Assembly (NCBI RefSeq): GCF_003977685.1
Contig: NZ_RYZH01000047.1
Location: forward strand, 1-50,248
Length of the DNA stretch: 50,248 nt
Reading direction: 5' to 3'
Origin: Tautonia sociabilis
GTDB taxonomy: Bacteria > Planctomycetota > Planctomycetia > Isosphaerales > Isosphaeraceae
Below are positions 45,301 to 50,248 of the stretch, in pieces. The stretch's first letter is position 1. Every line of letters begins with the position of its first letter. The notes below the pieces were generated by a model. The model had not been told where the DNA came from. It saw nothing but the letters and a program-made list of their open reading frames with translations, and ran no database searches. The translations under genes and the position numbers were made by a program.

Positions 45301-45694
45301 CTTCGACGAGGCCCACGAGTACGTGGACTCGAAGGACCTCGTGGCCGAGCTTGAGAACGCCATCACCCAGATCCGCCACGACGGGATGTCGTTCGTCCTG
45401 GCCTCGCAGTTCCCCGACCGAATCCCTGCCCGGATCTTCAAGTACCTGCTGACCCGGCTGATCTTCAAAACCTCCGACCGCAAGGCAATCGACGCCATCC
45501 GCAAGGCGGCCCCGAACCTGGAGGCCTTGTCGGCCCAGAAGGTCAGTAACCTGGACCTGGAACAGGGCGTCTGCTTCATCCAGACCGACGACGACTGCAC
45601 CGACCCGCTCCTGAAGATCCCCCAACTCCTCTCGATCCGGCCCCGGTGTAGCCAGCACGGCGGCGAGACCGTACGAAACACCGGCGATCCGTGA
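42332..45694 (+). CDS. Large protein with two P-loop ATPase modules (AAA plus HerA/FtsK-like)
   Basis: 1120 residues. Module 1: Walker A GEAGTGKT at 68-75 and Walker B LILAFDQLE at 287-295, with VVTCIFPSLWESWF in a sensor-like position; it resembles ORC/STAND-type AAA ATPases. A middle region (about 465-640) precedes a Pro/Ser-rich linker (about 646-713). Module 2: Walker A GYMGSGKS at 757-764 and Walker B MVVFDEAHEY at 988-997, then SFVLASQFPDRIP, as in HerA/FtsK/DUF87 motor ATPases. No membrane helix. Proteins of this build act on DNA, and several phage-defence systems include large ATPases of this kind (I recall MAD8 of the methylation-associated system, not verified). No other recognised defence gene is adjacent. 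The ATG at 42332 is the first plausible start. Confidence 0.85.
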   Translation: MHADQTETYRPLLETDPPAFLDRVNTPWDQAPDLEEYNQNAYKRILRALQRLARPGEASSTQGILVLGEAGTGKTHLLMRVARNLSRTNHILFVRKPNNEDAVAQHVWAEMIRSLSQPLALATPQQTQLDDLLAHVFSAVLIPSFEQDIEAGKDADQKRRWATLLRDDPYNLFRMLGEGEQRQKNMRTIRNRTLSYLQVNNPDVDQRIAHVLITYCFVSRADRKRVLLRWLSGQDIDEAEAKDLGLDPTWVKIDETSADVSTQQQREEQALRAIQSIGILSTYYQPLILAFDQLEGLRDQHRLSQRWGDTVREIFTMTPNLLVVTCIFPSLWESWFSQVLDSSVTERISQQSVTLETFGPRHGLKLLAAHLEPSFIKHRLPTNIYPFTEDAVSSLCGRAKSPRSFIQGARAMFEAWLDGDEEGLESAPPGIAAIVTQEAVDTLIGSTIEQAERRHLDSYDREIPIEQDLFGRIRNIVETLLAHSGERAAYDRATCGTKVMPPNLLVRRPGSAEDLCLCINNAEGNSFTARMRNLAEVMRSKTGPKTVILLRDRRCKAAGSKGQEYVETIQEMGGIYLPAGGDELSLLNAIYDALVDIEQHDLSIGTHEIDQRQFVEFLRDKGLCRRSQLLRHAAKLSEAFARAIGETHPTPAPNGSPSSQATAPPSSSNTAPTASGTVPSGSPSRENRSQESAPKRTPPPPAGRIEAAEPVPPVPIEVVVGDTILDSPSLGLIGRLKDGKRGLAVSFAKPQCLVVLGYMGSGKSYALGVLIESALKTVPNLSRHRKPMCVVAFNYRKNPEARFEHWGFQQPNSKPSEVDRLRNEYGAEPAGVDRINVFGFGPELRRRQDEFRGLPLYPIQFRPDELGAEHWEILMKPPSAQAEYMDVIRNIIQKLYYDERLTYKTLEKHILTDERLSPMQRQRAKNRLSFASKWLTDDRTYEWTEVLTEGSLNVFDLRMQALSSDDALKLCLVLTDLVRRAKNGVNKMVVFDEAHEYVDSKDLVAELENAITQIRHDGMSFVLASQFPDRIPARIFKYLLTRLIFKTSDRKAIDAIRKAAPNLEALSAQKVSNLDLEQGVCFIQTDDDCTDPLLKIPQLLSIRPRCSQHGGETVRNTGDP

Positions 45695-46087
45695 GCACGT
45701 CAACGTCGATCATCCCGACATCCCGACCGTTTCGCCCCGGCGTTCGGCGCCCCGGGCGACGTCGCCAGCCACGGAGGCGTACGGAACCCGATCCGCCGGC
45801 CGAATTCGCGATCCGGATGCGTCCTGTGGGCAGAACGGCCCCGGACCCTGATCTTCCTGGAGAGGGGCCTTGGCTTCGGCCCCGACGCTCCCCCTCGCGC
45901 GGAGGTCCCCGTGCCGGCCCCGACCCCCTCGCCCTTCCCCCCAACTCCGACGATCGCCGTCCGCTCCCGTCCCCCCTCCCCGACAGCGGCCCGGCCGGCG
46001 ATCATCCCGCGTCCGGCATCCAGCCGGGACCTCGACTCCCCGGCCCTTCCCCTCCCCGGGGCCTCGTTCCCCTCCTGCCGGCGCCTC

Positions 46088-46389
46088 CGGCGCGGAACGA
46101 ACCCATTTGGCATCCCACAATCCGTTGTCCTTGAACTGGTTACACCAACCTCCTCGAGCGCACCGGAAGCGCACCGCTCGCGTCCCCATCGCGCACCGGG
46201 CCCTTCCGCTCTCCCGGTTCCAACCGGCGATCGGCTCGACGGGGCCCCCACCGAAGGCATCTTCCCCTCCCTCCCTCAAACGGCGGCGCCCCGGCGCGGA
46301 GCGAACCCATCGTGGACAACGCTTCTTGTTTCAAACAAAGGCGTTACGGAAAACGCGGCCAGCGCACCGGGAGCGCACCGCTCGTGTCC
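46088..46389. repeat. Two direct copies of a 100-bp intergenic element
   Basis: Copy A (46088-46185) and copy B (46291-46389) each begin with GGCGCGGAaCGAACCCAT and end with GCGCACCGGgAGCGCACC followed by GCTCG-GTCC, with an unlike 50-60 bp centre. Both lie in the 1.28-kb gap between the ATPase gene and the ParB-methyltransferase gene (45695-46975). The rest of that gap shows no supported gene; long open frames there are over-extensions of the downstream gene. Confidence 0.7.
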
Positions 46390-46975
46390 GCTCCCGTTCC
46401 TCCCGAGCGTCGGGAGCCTCCCCCGGAGCGCGGCCGGACCTTGCGCCGCCGAAGGCCCCTCGGCGCCGGGAGGCAGCCACCGGACCCCCCAGGCCGGATC
46501 GCTCGGCAGGCCGACGAGGGGAGCTCGGGGTCGCGATCGGGATGGCGGGGATCGAGCCGAGCCCGGACCCGGAAGGCCCTCGATGCCGGGGACGACTCGA
46601 CCCCGGCTGCTCAAGACCGGGAGGGAGGGAAACGACCAGTTCCCCCACGCCCTCCTCATCCTCGGGCCAGTGCCGTCGTCGGCTCGGTCGCCGGCCGTTT
46701 GGACCCTCTCCCCGGAAGGCCTCGTCCGCGCCCTCGATTGGCCGGGGGCGGTCGTCGGCCGCCGCCATCCCCGAGCCCAGGGACCTCGTCCGAGAAGAGG
46801 CGAGGGGCCTCCGGCGCCGGTCCGGGTTCCCCGGAGCGACCCGAGTCGCCCCGGGCATCCCCCCCTTCCCCGCCATCGCCGCCCGCCGATCCGGCCGTTC
46901 TGGACGGATCGGCCGATCCCTGGTAGGCTGCCCGACCGGCATGGAATCGCCCCCCAGGATACGGACGTCCCCGCC

Positions 46976-48286
46976 ATGACCGCCCTCGCCGAGCCGGTCG
47001 AGGTCCGCCCGATGGCGACCTCGGCCCTCCGCCCCAACCGCTTCAGCCTGGACCTCTACGGCGACCCGGCCGAGGAGATCCGGGCCGACGGCCTGCTCGA
47101 CAGCATCCGGGAGCGCGGCATCCTCGTCCCCCTGGTCGCCGCCCCCGACGGCGACGGCTTCGAGCTGCTCTCCGGCCACCGCCGCCTGGCCTGCGCCAAG
47201 GCGCTGGGGATGGAATCGGTCCCCTGCGAAATCCGGGACGTCCCCCGAGGGGCCTCCCGCCGCCGCGCCGTGCTCGACTATAACCGCCAGCGCCGCAAGA
47301 CCTTCAGCCAGCTCATGCGCGAGGCCGACGCCCTTGAGGCCCTTCTTTCCCCCGCCGCCCGGGAACGCCGGGCCGCCAACCTCAAGGGGGCCGACGGCGC
47401 CGATCGTCGGAATTCCGACGATCGATCGGGCCGTACCGACGAGGCGATCGCCCGGGCGCTGGGGATCGGCGGCAAGGACCTGTACCGGCAGGCCCGGGCC
47501 GTCTGGCGGGCCGCCGAGGCCGGCGACCCGAGAGCCCGCAGCGGAGTCTCCCAGCTCGACGCCGGGACCAAGTCCGTCCACGCCGCCTACAAGGACCTCC
47601 GCCGCCGCGACCGCTTCACCACCGGCTTCCGCCCCACACCCTACGACGTCTGGGCATTCCGCCGCGATCCCGCGTACGGCGTTCCCCACCCCGGCTCGAT
47701 TCCGGCCGCCATCGTCGCCCACACCCTGCACTACTTCACCTCTCCCGGCGCCCTGGTGGTCGACCCGATGGCCGGCGGCGGGACCACGCTCGACGTCTGC
47801 GAGGCGATGGGCCGCCGCTGTCTCGCGTATGACCTGAGCCCTGTACGCCCCGAGATTGCCCAGCACGACGTAAGAGACGGGTTTCCGCCTGAGGCTCGCG
47901 AATGCGACCTGGTTTTCTGCGATCCTCCCTACCATACCATGCTCGCCGGCCCCTACGCCGCCTTCGGCGTCGAGGCCGAGCCGCTGAGCGGCTGGATCCG
48001 CTTCCTGAACACGCTGGCCCGGGACGCCTTCGCCGCCCTCCGGCCCGGCGGCCACGTCGCCCTTTTATTGGCGAACCAGACCGAGAAGGACTTGCCCGCC
48101 GGCTTCGGGTACGTGGACCACGCCTTTCTCGGCTACGCCGCCCTGATGCAGACGGGCTTCCTGCCGGTCCGCCGCATCAGCTGCCCGATGGACGGCTCCT
48201 ACCTGCCCCAGCACGTCCAGCGCGCCCGCGCCGAAGGCCGCCTGCTCGGCCAGGTCCGCGACCTGATCGTGATGCGCAAACCCTGA
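46976..48286 (+). CDS. ParB-N domain fused to DNA methyltransferase
   Basis: 436 residues. Residues 8-110 are a ParB/Srx-like N-terminal domain (ALRPNRFSLDLYGD, LLDSIRERGILVPLVA, LLSGHRRLACAKALGMESVPCEI). Residues about 110-215 are helical, with a possible helix-turn-helix (DEAIARALGIGGKDLYRQARAVW). Residues about 216-436 are a DNA methyltransferase: SAM motif DPMAGGGTT at 263-271 and catalytic DPPY at 316-319, the type that methylates the exocyclic amine of adenine or cytosine. Motif I precedes motif IV. Such fusions are common on plasmids, prophages and integrative elements. No restriction endonuclease is adjacent. The ATG at 46976 starts the ParB domain, though its ribosome site is weak. 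Confidence 0.85.
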   Translation: MTALAEPVEVRPMATSALRPNRFSLDLYGDPAEEIRADGLLDSIRERGILVPLVAAPDGDGFELLSGHRRLACAKALGMESVPCEIRDVPRGASRRRAVLDYNRQRRKTFSQLMREADALEALLSPAARERRAANLKGADGADRRNSDDRSGRTDEAIARALGIGGKDLYRQARAVWRAAEAGDPRARSGVSQLDAGTKSVHAAYKDLRRRDRFTTGFRPTPYDVWAFRRDPAYGVPHPGSIPAAIVAHTLHYFTSPGALVVDPMAGGGTTLDVCEAMGRRCLAYDLSPVRPEIAQHDVRDGFPPEARECDLVFCDPPYHTMLAGPYAAFGVEAEPLSGWIRFLNTLARDAFAALRPGGHVALLLANQTEKDLPAGFGYVDHAFLGYAALMQTGFLPVRRISCPMDGSYLPQHVQRARAEGRLLGQVRDLIVMRKP

Positions 48287-48299
48287 TCGCCAAACAAGA

Positions 48300-49331
48300 T
48301 CAGCCGATCGGCTCTCCCCCCGCCAGCTCGTACACCTTGCCCCGGACAAACGGGTTCGACAGCGTCGGGTTTCGCCTCACGATCGGTCCGGGCAGCTGCT
48401 CGACCGCCCGGTCGACCAGCCGCTGTAGCTCCTCCGGATGCAGCCGCTCGATCAGCAGGCGGATCGCCTCCTCCTCCGCCTCCCGCTGGTCCTCCACCCG
48501 GTCCCGGTCCTTCCTGGCCGCGACCGACCTCAGGTGCTCCTCCAGCTGCCTCCTCCGAACTTCCAGCTTGGTCGCCACTTGCGGCAGCAGCTCGTAGCCG
48601 TCCTCGATTCCCGCCCGGATGTAGCCCGGCCCGTTCTGCAGCTTCCCCTGGCTCTGTAGGAAGAGCGCATTCAGCAGCACCTTCGCCACGTCTTCCGGCT
48701 CTTTCTGCGACGCCAGCTTCCTTGCCAGTTTCTTGGGCAGTCCCTGCTCCGTCAACAATTCCTGGAGATCAACAGCAACCAGCAACTTCCCCTCCGCCGT
48801 GATCCGGAACGGCGTCCCGGGGATCGGGATGCTTGTGTTGTCGTCTGGATCTCTCGTTGCTGGATCTCGTTCGGGCCCATCGCCGCGGCCGCCGCGGCCG
48901 AACGGCCGGGCCGCGACTCCTGAGAAATCTGGGACGCCTTCGGGGCCGCCCTCGAAAGGAAATGGGCCACCCGAGAGGGGGTTCTCTAAAGGTTCTGGAA
49001 CGGCGCGCCTCGCAATTGCGGGCACCTTGCCGCTCTTGCGCGCCGGGCGGTCTGGCCCGTTGCGGAGGATCTTGTACGCCGTCGCCTTGCCCGGCGACTT
49101 ACTCGTCGCCAGCAGGCCGGCCCGGGTCAGCTCGGCGATGGCGTCGAGCACGGTCTGCCGACTTAGGCCGCTTTGTTTGGCGATCGTCCGGATGCTTGGA
49201 TAGGCCCAGCCGGTGCCGAAGTCGGCGAAGAGGCCGATGACGAGGTAGACCTTGATCGCCGAGCCGCCGAGCGACCGGAAGGCCTCGGAGCGGAGCAGGT
49301 CGTGTTCGACTCGGAAGAAGAACCAGTCCAT
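48300..49331 (-). CDS. Winged-helix protein, replication-initiator-like
   Basis: 343 residues. Residues 1-90 are a winged helix-turn-helix of the type seen in plasmid and phage initiators and their regulators: EAFRSLGGSAIKVYLVIGLFA, YPSIRTIAKQSGLSRQTVLDAIAELTRAGLLATS. A charged, Gly/Pro-rich linker (about 95-170) leads to a helical C-terminal region (LVAVDLQELLTEQGLPKKLARKLA, and a coiled-coil-like KLEVRRRQLEEHLRSVAARKDRDRVEDQREAEEEAIRLL). The domain layout recalls DnaD/RepA-like proteins, but function is an inference. It is convergent with the methyltransferase gene (13 bp between stops) and follows a related small gene on the same strand. Confidence 0.78.
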   Translation of the reverse strand: MDWFFFRVEHDLLRSEAFRSLGGSAIKVYLVIGLFADFGTGWAYPSIRTIAKQSGLSRQTVLDAIAELTRAGLLATSKSPGKATAYKILRNGPDRPARKSGKVPAIARRAVPEPLENPLSGGPFPFEGGPEGVPDFSGVAARPFGRGGRGDGPERDPATRDPDDNTSIPIPGTPFRITAEGKLLVAVDLQELLTEQGLPKKLARKLASQKEPEDVAKVLLNALFLQSQGKLQNGPGYIRAGIEDGYELLPQVATKLEVRRRQLEEHLRSVAARKDRDRVEDQREAEEEAIRLLIERLHPEELQRLVDRAVEQLPGPIVRRNPTLSNPFVRGKVYELAGGEPIG

Positions 49332-49403
49332 GGCCTTCGGTCGCCCTTCCTGGGGCCGCGGCGGTTGATCGGTCGGGGGGGGGGAGAGGCGGGACGTCCC
49401 GGC

Positions 49404-49709
49404 TCAGAGGGAGGCGACCTCCGGCTCCGGCGGGTCCGGGACGTAATACGTCTTCACCTTGCCGCGTTCTCGGGTGGTGGAGACGACCAGGCCGAGCTTC
49501 TCGAGCCGGGCCAGGCTGTCGATCACCGTCGGGCACGACAGCGCCGTGCGGTCCATCAACTGGCTGAGGCTCATCGTCACGCTGCGGTCGGGCCGACCGC
49601 CGCAGGCGGCGACCATGACCAGGTAGACCTTGATCGCCTCTCCTTTAATCCGCGCCAGGTAGCCGCGGTCGAAGAGGACGCTCCTGAGCCATTGCGTCTG
49701 CGTTGACAT
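49404..49709 (-). CDS. Small winged-helix DNA-binding protein
   Basis: 101 residues made up of a single winged helix-turn-helix: GEAIKVYLVMVAACGG, SVTMSLSQLMDRTALSCPTVIDSLARLEKLGLVVSTTRERGKVKTYYV. It is clearly related to the N-terminus of its downstream neighbour (both have AIKVYLV, a serine-threonine recognition helix and a GK-TxY wing), so the two likely arose by duplication. It may regulate the larger protein or bind the same DNA. The ATG at 49709 is chosen because similarity begins there. About 540 bp upstream to the window edge hold no supported protein gene. Confidence 0.75.
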   Translation of the reverse strand: MSTQTQWLRSVLFDRGYLARIKGEAIKVYLVMVAACGGRPDRSVTMSLSQLMDRTALSCPTVIDSLARLEKLGLVVSTTRERGKVKTYYVPDPPEPEVASL

Positions 49710-49979
49710 GGCGACGGGCACGTCCGGACCCCTCCCTGGAGCCTTCGCGTCGGCGAGCCGGCGTCGGCCGGCCCCTCGACTGGGGGCGATCCCTCGCCCC
49801 CGCCTCCCGGGGCACCTCGCGCCCGCCCGCCAGTCCCTGCCGGCGTCGCCGAGCCGCTGATGCTCCCGGGCCCTGTCCAACCGCGGCGAACTCCCTCCGG
49901 GAAACCACCGCTCCTCCCCTTGTATCGGACGATCCGGGGGCCGGTCGTCGGCCCTTCGCTGATTTTCCGGACCGGGGTG

Positions 49980-50007
49980 TTGACCCGAGGGCAATCTCCG
50001 GTAAGAT
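49980..50007 (+). promoter_or_regulatory. Sigma-70-like promoter facing the stem-loop at the right edge
   Basis: TTGACC at 49980-49985, a 16-bp spacer, then TAAGAT at 50002-50007. This is the best consensus pair with acceptable spacing found in the window. The expected start point near 50014 is just before the stem-loop at 50021-50070. Confidence 0.5.
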
Positions 50008-50013
50008 GACTCT

Positions 50014-50070
50014 CGCCGCTGGTGAGACCCACCTGACGCGGGCCGCCCGACGAGGCGGCCCGTTCTCACC
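50014..50070 (+). ncRNA. Candidate structured RNA (two-stage stem-loop)
   Basis: An outer stem GGTGAGA (50021-50027) with TCTCACC (50064-50070) encloses an inner 9-bp stem CGGGCCGCC (50039-50047) with GGCGGCCCG (50054-50062) and a 6-base loop. The promoter just upstream would make this the 5' part of a transcript running off the window. It could be a small RNA, an antisense copy-control RNA or a gene leader; no known riboswitch consensus was recognised. Confidence 0.35.
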
Positions 50071-50248
50071 TGAGCGAGGCACCTACGCCGCAGTTCGGAC
50101 GCATCCCGACGTTTGCTCCGTGCAACGAGCCGGGCGGCCCAACGCGACGTTCGCACGCTCCCGCCCGGGGACGGCCCGTCGGAGACGACGGGGCGGATCA
50201 CGCCAGGCGGGGGCAACCCGGTGGCTCGCCGTCGCATCGGCGGTGTCT

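Noticed and set aside
45911..46975. N-terminal extension of the ParB-methyltransferase frame
   Set aside because: The extra 355 residues are low-complexity Pro/Arg/Ser sequence running through two DNA repeats; the recognisable protein begins at the ATG at 46976.
1..50248. tRNA or rRNA genes
   Set aside because: No cloverleaf with a GGTTCGAATCC-type T-arm and no ribosomal RNA-like stretch was seen on either strand.

Overview
The window looks like a chromosomal piece of a high-GC planctomycete, most likely an Isosphaeraceae-type bacterium. I infer this from gene content: two PEP-CTERM surface proteins, an exported protein with an LEPR-XLL-like N-terminus, an ECF sigma factor followed by an anti-sigma/YfbK-like gene, an ECF sigma factor with a membrane tail, a planctomycete-style Ser/Thr kinase, a DUF1080 protein and a CehA/McbA hydrolase. 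Coding DNA is near 70% GC (70% in 24301-24360, counted by hand).

1-15.5 kb is host backbone. It holds a PEP-CTERM protein with a putative Cys-Gln thioester domain, a Ser/Thr kinase, an AlaC-like aminotransferase, a secreted CAP-domain protein and the ECF sigma/anti-sigma pair. A leftward set follows: a COG2509 FAD dehydrogenase, an unknown protein, an S1/P1 nuclease and a SAM methyltransferase.

15.7-23.6 kb is an island. Two same-orientation remnants of one IS3-family element (15709-16546 and 23430-23592) bracket a tight seven-gene rightward operon of visibly lower GC (57% in 17041-17100). It encodes a fatty-acid desaturase, an FAD oxidoreductase, a DUF1365 protein, two cyclopropane-synthase-like methyltransferases (the second close to plant coclaurine N-methyltransferases), a small membrane protein and a DUF1295 membrane enzyme. 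The most likely job is modification of membrane fatty acids; the product is unknown.

23.7-41.9 kb returns to backbone: a UbiD decarboxylase, an AsmA-like protein, a CehA/McbA hydrolase, two large GT-C-like membrane proteins (one fused to FG-GAP repeats), a DUF1080 protein, a CHRD/PEP-CTERM protein, a membrane-tailed ECF sigma factor and a large secreted metzincin protease.

42.3-50.2 kb looks accessory: a 1120-residue protein with two P-loop ATPase modules, a ParB/DNA-methyltransferase fusion, two related winged-helix proteins of replication-initiator type, and a good promoter that would transcribe a strong stem-loop at the right edge. No tRNA, rRNA or CRISPR array was found. A 21-bp palindromic repeat recurs between genes, always downstream of gene ends, and forms a regular 81-bp-period array at 327-591.
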